From positions 61,753,322 through 61,817,321 of the forward strand of contig NC_086250.1 of NCBI RefSeq assembly GCF_021018805.1: a stretch of DNA of 64,000 bases, given 5' to 3'. Both the position numbers and the translations under genes were made by a program. The notes beneath the pieces were generated by a model. That model searched no databases. It was not told where the DNA came from and saw only the letters and a list, made by a program, of their open reading frames with translations. This document shows, piece by piece, positions 23,739 to 35,242 of the stretch. Each line of letters opens with the position of its first letter. Positions within the stretch are counted from its first letter, which is position 1. The stretch is from Prinia subflava. Lineage: Eukaryota; Chordata; Aves; Passeriformes; Cisticolidae.

Positions 23739-25070
23739 CTCTACTTGTTACCAAATCTGCAGCAGCTGCTTTTCAGTTTCCTTCAAATAAAAAAGGCACA
23801 ATGCACAAATGCAAGTTTAAGAGATATCCTGATATATTTAAGCTGGCAAGGTAGACCCTATTTGTAATCAGCTATTACAGCCAGGATTTCCTTAGAAATA
23901 CTAATAAATCTTGAGCCAATTACAGTAATTACAGAGCAGTGCTGCCATGTAGACTGAGTACTTCTCCTGGGAGTCTGTCTCTAGATCATTCTTTGCTTTC
24001 TAATCACAGAAAAACAAAATGTAAGATGTATCAGCATGAGGTGTATTTCCTGATTCAGCACTTAAAAAACCAGCTCATATCTACATTTCCAAGCAAAAGT
24101 TATAGCATTATAGCAGCAGTGACATTAAGTTAATGAACTAAAAATGAAAGAATTAAGGATAAGATTAAGGGAAGATTTTTTTTAAGAACCAGTTAGAAAC
24201 TATCCTATATGATATTTTTATCCTAGTTTTTCTTCTTTCTTAGAGGTTGTTGCTTGCTGGTATCTAGCCATATTTCTTATTTAACTTTGTTATATTTTAA
24301 TTTCTTTATGAAGTTACGATATGCTTGGTGTGAAGATAAATTAGATAATACTGGTCCTTTTATTAAGGAACATCAAAGCTAAGATGAGACCTTTGAACAT
24401 TTATACACATAGTCTCAAAGTTAAGGATCTAGAGTTCTAAAATGGCCATTTGCTTAAGTCTTTTTATGATGAGGTTGTGGTTTGGACATGGCCCAAACAA
24501 GCTGAAGTCCGAGTAATCTTGTCCAAATAATTTAAGATTCCCTGCTGCATCTGAGAATTTCCTTCCTGTCTGATTTCTGATTGTTCTCATCCAGATTTAC
24601 TTTTAAACAGTATTCATTAAAAGTCAGGCAAACTAACCCTGCAAACACTCTTGTGTGACAACTTCACTGTAGTTAGTAGCTGTATTCTTAAAATGTTAGA
24701 ATTAAATTTGGATGAAGAGCTGGCCTAAGATCTTTCTGCCCAAATTAATTTTGCCATGAAGGGTAAATGGCTAAAGTCATATTAAGAATAATGAGTGAAA
24801 ACATTGGTGATGGACTCTTTCAGATTGCTGATACACTTGAAGAAGTTTTATAGAAACAGCTAGACTTGTACTTGTGCTAATTACTTGGCATAATTGACAC
24901 AATCGTTTACAGTTTTACATCTAGTCCAAGCATTACTGAAGAGTACTTGAATGAGGATTGAAATACAAGGTGTTACAATTTCTTCCTTATTTAATTAATA
25001 TTTTCAACTGTTAAACAGAGGCATTGCATTCGAGTATATCACTGGATGGATTTGATTTCTTGTGTTGCAG

Positions 25071-25120
25071 AACTTTCAGAACACCCAAAGGAGAAGTTGT
25101 CTGTTTCTTTGAAAAGGGGG
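25071..25120 (+). CDS. Candidate small exon, possibly FBXL13 5' region
   Basis: A 50-base stretch lies between a good acceptor (ttcttgtgttgcag) and a donor (GGGGG before gtaaaa). Read with one base from a previous exon it gives LSEHPKEKLSVSLKRG and ends in phase 0, which would join the next candidate exon at 28284. A second frame is open too (FRTPKGEVVCFFEK). No family match is recognised, and such sites occur by chance. Confidence 0.25.
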
Positions 25121-25495
25121 GTAAAAAGGCAAACGGTACTTGTAATAAAATATGGCACATACTGGCTTATCCAGCAGAGGGAGTAGTTTACCAGTGTTGG
25201 GAATGGCTTCGGGAACCTGCCCATAGGAAAATTTGTGATAAAAACCATTTAGCTGTTTATTATTTAAAATATTGCATGCCATGAATTACAATGATAAGTG
25301 ATGAGTTTATATTTTTTTTTGCATAGTCAACGGTCAGCCACACCTTGCAAACTACATTTCTGTTAAGAGGATTGAAAAGATGCTAAGGTTGAAATTGGTG
25401 TGTTGGCTAGTGTTGTAAATATTCAGATACTTCTAAACTGAAGACAATGGTCTTTAATTTTGTCTTCACCTTTTCTTATTGGTCTTGACTTAGAT

Positions 25496-25680
25496 TCATG
25501 GAAACACAGAACAGTTTAGGTTGGAAGGAACCTTCAAAGAACATTTAGTGCAACCACTCTGCCATGAGCAGGGGCACCTTTCTTTGGCTTGATCAGCTTG
25601 CTCAAAATACTTTCCAGCCTGACTTGAACACTTCCAATTGGGCATCCCAACAACTTCTGTTCAACTTTCAGAGTTCAACT
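25496..25680 (-). mobile_element. CR1 LINE 3'-end fragment
   Basis: The + strand reads close to the reverse complement of the CR1 3' end: TTAGGTTGGAAGGAACCTTC, CTGCCATGAGCAGGGGCACC, TTGCTCAAAATACTTTCCAG and TTGAACACTTCC. The CATGGAAACACAG at its left edge corresponds to the short 3'-terminal repeats. The element is therefore 5'-truncated and lies on the minus strand. Confidence 0.85.
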
Positions 25681-28283
25681 TTCCAATTTACATTATTGGC
25701 TGATTCTGTTTCCACACAGTGTACTGATTAGTCTGTGTGGAGCTGTTCTCTCTACCTGCCTGCCCTGCTCTCTGCCTCTGCAGGGTGAGGGCACCTTGAC
25801 AGGGTGTCTTTTTTGCCTCTATGCCATGCATGGCTTTTGCTCTTTGTCCACAGCATGGATTTGATTTAGAGCTTTCCTCTTTTTCTTTGTCCTCCCACCA
25901 TGCTTCCTGAAAAGGATTCAAGCACAAGCTCCACTTTAGGTTAATAACAGCAAGAGGCCATGTCTTGAAAGGAAGGTAGTTTAGTATGCCATGTTTTGAC
26001 ATTTTTACCAGGCACAAGAACTTCTTGTTTATCATTTCCACTAAATATTTACTTAAAGAACTGCAACTTGTCCATATACTTTAATATACTTTGAATATTC
26101 TGTATGTGAGCCCGAAGTCCAAAAGTACAGGATCCCTGTCCTTTAGCTGAAGATAGCTAAAGGACAAATGAGAAAAAATGGTTCATTGGTTATTGTGCAT
26201 TGTTACTAAAAGGTAATGTAAAATTGTATGATAAGACAATCCTGAAAAGCAAATATGTTTTAGCTGCATTTTGTTTTCAGTATTGGTTACAGGATCAATT
26301 TTTGCCCAGCTTCCCATTCAATCTTTACCTCACAATATTAAAGTTGTTTTAGGTTCCATTCCTATTAAGTAAATAAAATTATTCAATCTTACATATATAT
26401 TCTTTTTTTAGTGCACATAAAAAGAAATTAAATTCTTAGTAGGAATTGTGAAAGAAATGCCACTTATTTTACTGTCCTAAACTCAGTATTTAGAAGCCTA
26501 GCAATGGAATCATGCTGATACATGCAATATTACCTTTAAAAATTTAATGAAAGGGAACTGATAAAAAGAAATTCCTCTATTTTACAGTACTTTAAATGAT
26601 TCTGGTAAACTGTTGTTTATTTTAACAGCTTCATAACTAGACGCTACCTTGGCTGTAAATACAAGGAATTAATTTGCAGTTGCTGCTTTATGACGTATTC
26701 ATTGCTCATTCAGAAGTTCCACTTACATTTTTAGAAGAAAAGCTTAGAGAGATAATGGCAAAGGGATTAGATACTTTCTTATGATACATACTGAATTGTT
26801 CTCTGTTGTGTGTGTGCTATGTGGTTTATAATATTGCAATTGGACTTTTAAAATGTGCTAATGGTAGAGCATCTACTATGTAGACTGCAACTTAAATGAT
26901 AATATTGCTTTTTTTACAAATATTGATGGTATATGATATGACAGCAAAACCAGTAAGACAATATCTAAAAACAGAGAATGTATTTTATTTTTATATCTGT
27001 GGGTTTGAGCGGGTTAGGTTGGTGTGGTTGGTTGTTTATGGATTTTTTTTTGTCTACAGAGTATTTGATGAATATAGCCTCCACTTAATGCTCCTCTTTG
27101 TTTAGTTGATTTATTAAACCCTTGCTTTTGTGGCAATCAAACTTTAGGTGATGTTAAGTGTTTTAACTTCACTGCTGTACACAGTACATTTACCTATATA
27201 AACCAGGGATGTGCCTTTCAAGCACTGCATCATTAAGTAAGGTATTTCTCATTTTTTCTGTTCTCTGTGTGTTCTTTCACCCTTTTAAATGAAGACAACA
27301 CAGCATGAGATATAAAAAAAAGTAAGGATTTAGTTTTGTTTATACTGGAATCTTAGAAAGTAATGTGATATTTCTTGCTTTAATAGTCTCTGCAACTTTC
27401 TGGTTAAAGTTTTCGATGGGATGTGAATAATAAATCCTTAATCTTTGGATCCACTCACTAAACAATTGAGTCACTAAGTTGGCACGCAGTGTGACCGGAT
27501 TTTTCTCTTGATTGTCTCTGTGTAACTGTACTCGACTTTGTCTTATGTTAGTACATCTGTCCTGAATTCACAGCAATTACATTTCAGCTGTTTCCTCTTT
27601 TGCTAACTACTCAGTTAGTGTTCAGATCAGTCCAGAAGTGGAATGCTTGATTTGTGCAGTACATATATACAAAACACAACTTGTTGTAGTCAAACCCTCT
27701 CGTAGATTTTCATAGGAGTAAGAGCAATACATGAGACAAATCCCAGTATTTGCTGAGGCTCGTTGCTTTTTGTACTTTCAAAGGATCATATTTTCTTTTG
27801 CAGTGATTGTTTTTAGCCTGTAGCCTTACACCGTTTTGGTTTTGTAGAAATTCAGACAGGTTTATTAAAATAGCAGTTAGAATTCTGTGGTAAATGGCTT
27901 ACATAACAATGGGTCATGAGAAAATCTTTGCAATGAATAACTAAAATAATTACTATGTTAAATAACTGAATACAGCTGATCAATAAAAGAGTGGATATGA
28001 GGGATGAAGGCCTGAATTTCAGTTTTTGAGTTTCCTTCAAGCACACAAATGAGTTCTAGTTTGCATGCTAATTTAACTTCTCTGTGTAAAGACAGTAGTG
28101 TCATTTGGTAGTGAAGTAATTCTAACTATACACAGAAAATTATACTTGAATGTTCATCACTTCAAATTAGATCCTTTAATTTGCAACAATCAACACAAAA
28201 AAGGCAAGATTTCATTATTTTGTGTGACTTAAAACATTTATAAAACAGCACTACTTAATGTACTCTCATAAATTATTTTTTAG

Positions 28284-28351
28284 ATGACTAAAGAATTGTA
28301 TGCAAAAGAACGGGACGTTTACAGCAGAAACTTAATGAAGCTTTATTTGGG
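28284..28351 (+). CDS. FBXL13: Candidate coding exon, possibly FBXL13 N-terminal region
   Basis: Acceptor aattattttttag precedes ATGACTAAAG. The frame MTKELYAKERDVYSRNLMKL continues to YLG, with donor GGG before gtaatt (phase 2). The next candidate exon at 29540 supplies the one base needed and stays open. The resulting peptide is charged, helical and non-repetitive, as expected for a coding exon. Assignment to FBXL13 is by position and strand only, because I do not recall the human N-terminus well enough to align it. Confidence 0.45.
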
Positions 28352-28956
28352 GTAATTATATGTTTTTTACACATACCCCAGGAACATCATAGGAGAAATC
28401 TCTTACCGAAGCAGTATGTATGTTGCTCCATTGTGTGAGGAAAAAATTTTCATTTTAACACAACAACTTAAAGAGAGATTACAAACTTAGATTTGGTATT
28501 AATTTTCGCTAATGTTATTCTAAGTTAAAACTCATCAGTTCTGACTTTACTCGTGTTCCAAACCTGACATTTCTATACTTTAATCAGCTCCATTTGTGAG
28601 AAATTTGGTGGTATACCCAGAAATAAAAGGACAATTTCCATTTAGGTCTGAAAGCAGACAGACCTTAATGTGTTCTCTTATGCTCCTTCTTTGGTTTTCT
28701 GTGCTTGGGATTAAGAAAATCAAACTTTATGTAATCCAAAATTTCCTTTGAAAAATGGGAAAAATACCTAGATATGTTTAAAAATATGATAATCACAATA
28801 AATAAACACGTCCACTGATTTCTTTTTATGTGTATGAAATTTGATGATCCTCCATTTAGAATTAGGTAAGGTGGGCTATTTTGTTTTGAAAAGCATACAG
28901 TGCTTATTATATAGGAGATACAACTCTGCTAGGAACACTGGTGTAAATCCTTACTA

Positions 28957-29157
28957 AGAACCACAGAATGACAGAATTGGCAGGGAGGTGAATGTTTTCA
29001 AGCTGTGCTGTGGTTAACTTTGGTGCAGATTTGTCCAGGGTGTTTTTAGTCATTATAAATATCACAGGTGTTGGAGATACACCAATTTCAGCAGGCAGTA
29101 TATTCCAGTACTTCATAATCCTTTCTACTACAAATATTTTCCTGATACAGCAGCCCT

Positions 29158-29160
<3 letters not shown>
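28957..29160 (-). mobile_element. Degenerate CR1 LINE 3'-end fragment
   Basis: The + strand shows AACCACAGAATGACAGAATTGG, then a decayed version of the CR1 3' end: TTGTCCAGGGTG, TATTCCAGTACTTCATAATC and AATATTTTCCTGA. Left-edge repeats put the element's 3' end on the left, so it lies on the minus strand. A pure poly(A) tract abuts its right side. Confidence 0.65.

Positions 29161-29161
<1 letters not shown>

Positions 29162-29213
<52 letters not shown>
29162..29213. repeat. Uninterrupted 52-base poly(A) tract
   Basis: The run is A only, directly right of the CR1 fragment. Its purity suggests recent expansion or a recent retroposition tail; its exact length in an assembly is unreliable. Confidence 0.95.
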
Positions 29214-29214
<1 letters not shown>

Positions 29215-29539
29215 CCCATACAATAGGGATGTGGAAGATTATTCATTTTTCCTTCAATGCAGCCTTTCTAAGATTGTCTCAGCTAGGAGTTTTGTTAATT
29301 ATCACAGACATTGGACTGGAACAGAACATGTTCCATTTATAATTTCTCCCAAGCATACAAATTTTTATTCTTTTTTTAATATGAAACGAGGGAGATTTTG
29401 GCAAATGAATGTAGCCATGGAAAGTGTAATTCATTCAGCAAGTCAGATACAGGGAGATAGTGTGTTTTAATATATCAGCAATATATGACTCATTTGAAAT
29501 ACATTTTTGTTCTGAATATAATTATTTCTTCTTGCCTAG

Positions 29540-29579
29540 CCTGGAAGGAAAATGGGACTTTTACCAAAGGTTAAAATTG
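29540..29579 (+). CDS. FBXL13: Candidate coding exon following 28284-28351
   Basis: 40 bases between cttcttgcctag and the strong donor TTG/gtaagat. In phase with the previous candidate it reads LEGKWDFYQRLKL. The alternative phases contain a stop, so the phase match between the two candidates is informative. Ends phase 0. No domain is recognised. Confidence 0.45.
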
Positions 29580-30302
29580 GTAAGATATAAACTGAATTTG
29601 CATTCTGTTGCATTGGGGGGGGTTTTGTATTGCTAAGGAAATATGAAACACTTAAGTAAATGCATGTATCTGGCACTTTTAAATTATATTCTATAAACAG
29701 TTAAATGTCCTCCCGTAAGTACAGATTTGTACTTTAGTGAAGTACAGATGAGAGTAGCATGACTTAATGGTGGTGGAAGGAAGCAAATTTTTAGTGCTTG
29801 ATACTTCAGGAAATTACAAACAAGTAGAAATTTTATTAAAATTAGTGCATGATTTGCTACTGGAAAATATCATCAATGTGTATTTTATTTCAATTATAAA
29901 TCATAAACATCAGTTCTATTCAGAAGTTTATATTGTTGAGCTTGACTGCTTTGAATTTTACAGCAAATTGCAGAGTTTTGTGGATTTTACTTCAGGTCAG
30001 AAACTGTATTAAATTACTCATTCTGTTTCACAGTGCAGAGGATGGATAAAATATAATTTGCTGAAAAGCAATAAGAAAAAAGCTAGTGGAAGATGGCTCT
30101 GAGATAAGTCCTTCACAATGTCCAAATATTAAAAGTTATTATACAGAAGCGGAACATGTGGGTGCACACTGACAAGGAAAAAAGATGTAAATCTAGCTAG
30201 CTGGTCTGCATAAGACAAAAGATACATAATGTATAATCGAAAGTTATACTGTATAAACTAAATGTTCTTGGTCCAACCACTTATTTAGCTGTCTTTTTGC
30301 AG

Positions 30303-30360
30303 GATGTCATCTACTGGTTAGGCTGTGACAACTTGATGGCATCAGTACCCGGAGAGGCAG
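30303..30360 (+). CDS. Weak candidate exon
   Basis: 58 bases lie between a strong acceptor (gctgtctttttgcag) and donor GGCAG/gtaggt. In the phase left by 29540-29579 it is open: DVIYWLGCDNLMASVPGEAG. Splice signals are good but the peptide resembles no F-box or LRR sequence. It may be chance. Confidence 0.2.
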
Positions 30361-33289
30361 GTAGGTCCCTGTGTGCTTTGCTAGGACAGATGGTGCTGGT
30401 GCTCTTCTCTCAAGACTGAGCAGTGATGCTGGTTGGGAGGTGTTAGGGAAATGGGTGTATGTCAGAAATAGGAGGTGGAAAGAGATGGGATGCTTTTCTG
30501 GGAGGTGAAGAGTGCAGTGATAGGGTTAAAAGAGGAGGGATCACAGACTTGGAGTCTTAGCCTTGATTAGATGGGATGCACAAATCTTAGCCTTGATTAC
30601 ATGATGAGACGCAAGGATGGAGTGAAAATCAAACTAAGAAAATTAGAAGACAAACTGGTATCTTAAAATACTTAAAACTTTAGTCTGACTAGGTTGGGCT
30701 GGCTAAAGATGTCCTGTTTCTGGAATGTATCAGGGCATTCTCGGGGAATAATTGTCTCAGATTCTGTCTGTTCTTAATAGCAGTTGCACTGATTGGTTTG
30801 ACTTCCTTAATTAGGTTAGAATGCATATAACTGAATCATTTTTAATTCTGTGCATTTATATTGTGTACACTTTTGTAGACATTTTGAGTCAACTAAGTCA
30901 CCTAAACACACATTTTGGGTGTAATTCAGCATGCCCTGAGATTTGTGTTGGCACCTAGGGCTGTGGAACTTTGGGACAAGCTACAAAATAATGGCTTTAT
31001 TTATGTGTAAAATGCAGAGGGAACAAAAAGTATTACAGAAAAGCAGGAAGCCTGAAATTGTTCCACTTTTTATTTAAAATATTGCAGCTCTCTTGATCCA
31101 GAGAGAATTGCAAATCTGTGTGGTTGTCACCTGGTTTCTTCTTCTTGAGCTGTCACTGTTTTATTCAGTATGGGAAATGCAGAAAGAGCTCTTTGGTTTA
31201 GAAGACAGAGCAGAGGTTTTCCCTAGCTGAGTGCCAGACCCTTTGCTGCAGAAAGGCAGAGTTCTTTCTCTCTTCCTTTCTCCCTCTGTGATCCTCATGT
31301 TCTCTTTTTCGTGGATCCAGAATGTAGATACAGTCTCCTGCAACAGGAGATTATCATTGGATGTTGTCTTCTCCAGGCCAAATGTGTGTTTGCTCTGAGC
31401 ATTCACAGACTGTGGAAAATAAAGCATGCCTGGACTTTTCAAAGTTCTGGAACTTATGATTAGTGGCCTTTATGTCTCTGGCACTGTCGATGATGTCTGG
31501 TGATGGATCATTTCAAAATTACAGGGTATTTAGTAAATATCCTTGTTAGCACACTATCATTTATTGCAGCTTTCTGTTCAGCTCCTATGACAAAAAAATT
31601 ATATGAGTTTTTACTTATTGTTGGACAAGATCTGTCCTCAGGGCCAGCTGGAAACCATTTTCTTTGTAAATTACAGTTTCCTATAAAAGGTCAGTGGTAC
31701 CACAGTACCCTGATGTTGAGTTATTGACAGAAAATTATTGCTGTGTTTTGAAGATGGCTGCTGTGGTCTTGGTACTGAGTTTTAAATTAGGTGGAATTTT
31801 GAAGTTAAGGAAATGATCCACATGTCCTAATTAAACAGACTTTTGGTCAGAGAAGCCCATGATGGATCCAGCTATATATATATCATGGGTGCTGGTCTTT
31901 GAAGAGAAGGCCAGGAAGAATTTGCTGTTGAAAAGGGCCTACACATTTCTGTACATTAAAAAAATCTTTGTAAACCCCAGTTCCATTCTGAACCAAATAC
32001 CTTCTGAGCTAAATATCTTTAAAATAAGCGTGGCTATAGCAAGTTCCAAAATTTCCATGATAAGAACATAAAGCCAGAAAACCTGGAAGAAGTTTATATG
32101 ACGTGAACAGAGACAGTTTGTTGAACAGCAACATACTTTGAGGAGCAAGCAAATTACCTGAATGTATTACCTAAGCAGTTAAATGTAGTGAGAACAGACA
32201 CATCATCAGTCATTTTCCTACTTGATGCTTTTGGAATGCTGACCTGAAACAGAGACTGGACAGAGCTAGAGAATAGTTATTGGAAGGCCTTTAGGGTACA
32301 CCTTGGGCAGGGCCTGACCAGGGCTACACCCAAGGTGGACTTAGAATGGTCACAAAATGGATGACCAGTCACGAAGTCTAATACTTTTATAAGTTTTGGC
32401 CATTTGCATATTGAGGTTTAATTGCCCAATTGCAGCTTCAGGTTATGAGGTTTCATCTTTCTTGTTTCTCTCTTCAGTCCACAATTATTTATACTTTTGA
32501 GCCTGAAAGTTGTCCTTGGTCTTCAGCAGGAAAAGGATTTGTTTTGTCTACCTACTCTGTGAAGGAAGCTTACTGGCACTTAATATGAGGCTCAGAATGA
32601 CACCCCTAGGCAGCACAGAATATGAAAAACATGAAAGCTAAAACTTAAGGCATCATACTGATTTTTCCATTTCTAGCTAATGAAATTAAAGTCTATGGAA
32701 AGTTGTATAGCTAATATGGAAATACCCTTCTATAAACCACAATGGAATCTTTGCTGTGTTTTCATGCTGATATCATACTATTAATTTACAGATCTTAAAT
32801 GCAAAATTCTTTGGAAATGTGTAAGAAAACATTATTTTCAGTGACAGGATATGGGATAAAATTAGAAAATGTTTTTGTATTTTTGCTATCAGCCAATTAC
32901 CATATCAAGTTTAAACAGTTACCATTAGTGTATTATTGTGCAGTTATAAAAGTAATTACATTACAAGCACAAAGTTTTTCTTATATAAAAATTTCTTTAG
33001 GAAAAGTGATGAGGGATGTTATTAATTGTTTTCCTTTCTGGTTTCTTCTTCATACTCAGAACTACACCTTTTAAGTGTTGCATATCAGATATTTCAGTAT
33101 GTGATGGTGTAATTCAGTACTGCAAATATTTATGGATATGAGGCATTTTAATATGTAAACATGTAGAAAATATTATGCAGAAGTGACATCCATGTGTGTT
33201 ATGTTTGAGTCTTTGAGGCTGCAGTTCTTTTCCCTGTCCTAGCTTTAAAGTAGAGTGAATACTACCTTGCTAGGAGCCCCTCAAACCTT

Positions 33290-33900
33290 CTCCAAATGAA
33301 CAGTCACGGGTCTCAGCCTTACTGATAGGGAATATGCTCCAATTCTTTAGCCAGCTTTTTGCTCATTGTTGGAATCTCTCCAGTATGTCCATGTCTCTCA
33401 TGTACTGGGAAGCCCAGAACTGGACACAATACTCCAGGTATGACCTCACTAGTGCTGAAGGGAAAAATCACTTCTCTGGATCTCTTGACAACACTCCTAA
33501 TGCAGCTCAGGATACCACCCATCTTCTTTGTGGCAAGGGCACATCACAGGCTCAGGTTCAGCCTGGTGTTTAGCAGGACCTCCAGGTTCTTTTCTGACTG
33601 CCTGTTTTCCAGCTGGGCTGCCCCCAGCATGTTCTGGTGCCTTGAATTGTCCCTCCCCAGATTGCGCTTCTTGAACTTCGTGGGGTTCCTGTCAGCCCCT
33701 TTCTCCAGCCTGTCAAGGTCCCTCTGGATGGAAGCATCACCCTCTGGTCTATCAGACAGTGCTCCCAGTTTGGTGTCATCTGCACACTTGCTGTGAGTAC
33801 TCTCTGTCTCATTGTCCAGGTCATTAATGAAGAAGTTCAACAGGACTTGCCCCAGTACTGACCCCTGGGCTATACTGTTAGTTACTGGCCTCCAACAAGA
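33290..33900 (-). mobile_element. CR1 LINE fragment (reverse-transcriptase C-terminal region to 3' side)
   Basis: The minus strand encodes broken CR1 ORF2 protein: QGSVLGQVL, FFINDLDNETEST, ADDTKLGALSDRPEG and IQRDLDRLEK, then [14 protein letters not shown], and in other frames [16 protein letters not shown]. Several frame changes show it is inactive. Both ends are truncated. Confidence 0.9.
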
Positions 33901-33910
33901 AGCTCACTGA

Positions 33911-33980
33911 CAAAAAAACCCCAAACAAAACAACAACAACAACAACAGAGCTTAAAAAAACCCCAAAAACTAACAGTGTT
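33911..33980. repeat. (CAA)n / A-rich simple repeat
   Basis: CAACAACAACAACAACA flanked by AAAAAAACCCC motifs. It sits against the truncated 5' side of the CR1 copy. Confidence 0.8.
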
Positions 33981-35030
33981 CCTAGATATTGATATGGTGT
34001 TCACAAATAATCAGTACATGATTCCAAATCAAAGTCCTTCTAGGCGTAAAAAACATCTTAGTTCTTCCTGATTCTATGCATGTAAGTACATGTGACTGAG
34101 GATTTGCAGGTTAATTCACTTTATGACAGCATTTTGCAATAGTTTCAGGTCAGTAATATTTTTCTCAATATGGTTGTATGCTCCACTAAGCAGAGACATG
34201 AGCAGGAAAACTAAAAGCTTTATGATCTGTGTGAGAGGTTTAGTCCTAGTGTGAAAGTAAATGATTCATTAGGAATCACCTGCATCCCAAGTGTTACTCA
34301 CCTATCTTATCACAGAGTCTGAAAACATCTTGGAAGTGTTTTCATGAGAAAAAACCTCCTCTGCTACAACTAGGCAAGATCCCAGAAAATGTTGGTTTTT
34401 TTATTCCTGGCACAGGATTTCTGAAGCTGGAGAATGGTACTGATTTACTCTTTTCTAGCCTACACTTTAATTAAATTCAAATGCATAAAAAGAGAAATGT
34501 GTTTATTTTCAAAATTAAAAAATGTTTTTTTATGTTTAAGACTATAATTCATTTATTCTTTAATCAGACAATACCTGATTGAAATTGTTGATGCAGCCTA
34601 TAGCAATTTGGGTGATTTCTTTTGTTTTAGAAAATGACTGTGTAATTATGGGTGAGAACAATTTAGTCTCTAGATTGGTGATGAAAAAGAGCAACTGACT
34701 AAGAATAAAAAGTATTTTGGTCATGATTTTGGCTTTTATATCACAGGATAAAATAACATTCTTAATGACATCAGTGTGCAAATTGTTTAGTGACAGAATT
34801 TAATCCAGTATCATAATGAATTTTGTGAGCTAATAAAGAAAGCAAGCCAAAATAAATTATACACAGCCACATCCCCTCCTTTATGAGTGTTGTACTTAAA
34901 AATGTTAAATCCTTGTTGTCACCCTGGTTTTGAAGACTTTTTTAAGCCTTCTGTTATGTTCTTCATATTGGAGTCAGAAGTTTCACCTTATCACACTTTC
35001 TACTATAAACACTGGCCATGTTTTGCTAAC

Positions 35031-35242
35031 TGTCTTTTATTGTTTACATATTTCTAGGTAGGAGGAGAAATGTGATTGACAGTTAGCTCGACCAACGTGG
35101 ATTGAGAGGTGGAATTCCATCCTCCAATCCACGGGCACCATGGGAAATGTATAAAACTGGGTTTTGTAAATAAACTCGCTCTTTTTTCCTGCTTCGCTCA
35201 CCAGCGTGTCCTCGTGTGGTTCTTCCCGTGTCCACTGTGACA
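35031..35242 (+). mobile_element. Compact solo LTR of an avian endogenous retrovirus
   Basis: Contains in order CCTCCAATCC (CCAAT-like, 35121), GTATAAAACTGG (TATA, about 35149), TAAATAAACTCGCTC (poly(A) signal, about 35167) and a CpG-bearing U5-like tail CTTCGCTCACCAGCGTGTCC, ending GTCCACTGTGACA. The order and the AATAAACTCGCTC pattern are typical of retroviral R/U5. The left boundary is uncertain: TGTC at 35031 would pair with the terminal GACA, or TGTGA at 35071. No clear target duplication and no viral genes are seen. Confidence 0.65.

Larger units (their letters stand above)
23739..28283 (+). other. Presumed 5' intronic region of FBXL13
   Basis: AT-rich DNA without a certain exon. It contains a candidate small exon at 25071-25120 and a CR1 3'-end fragment at about 25.5 kb. 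Nothing else is recognised. Confidence 0.5.

Noticed and set aside
28992..29342. 116-codon frame with a long lysine run
   Set aside because: The run is the 52-base poly(A) tract read as AAA codons; the left part is CR1-derived.
33359..33796. 145-codon + strand frame
   Set aside because: It is the antisense of a CR1 reverse-transcriptase fragment.
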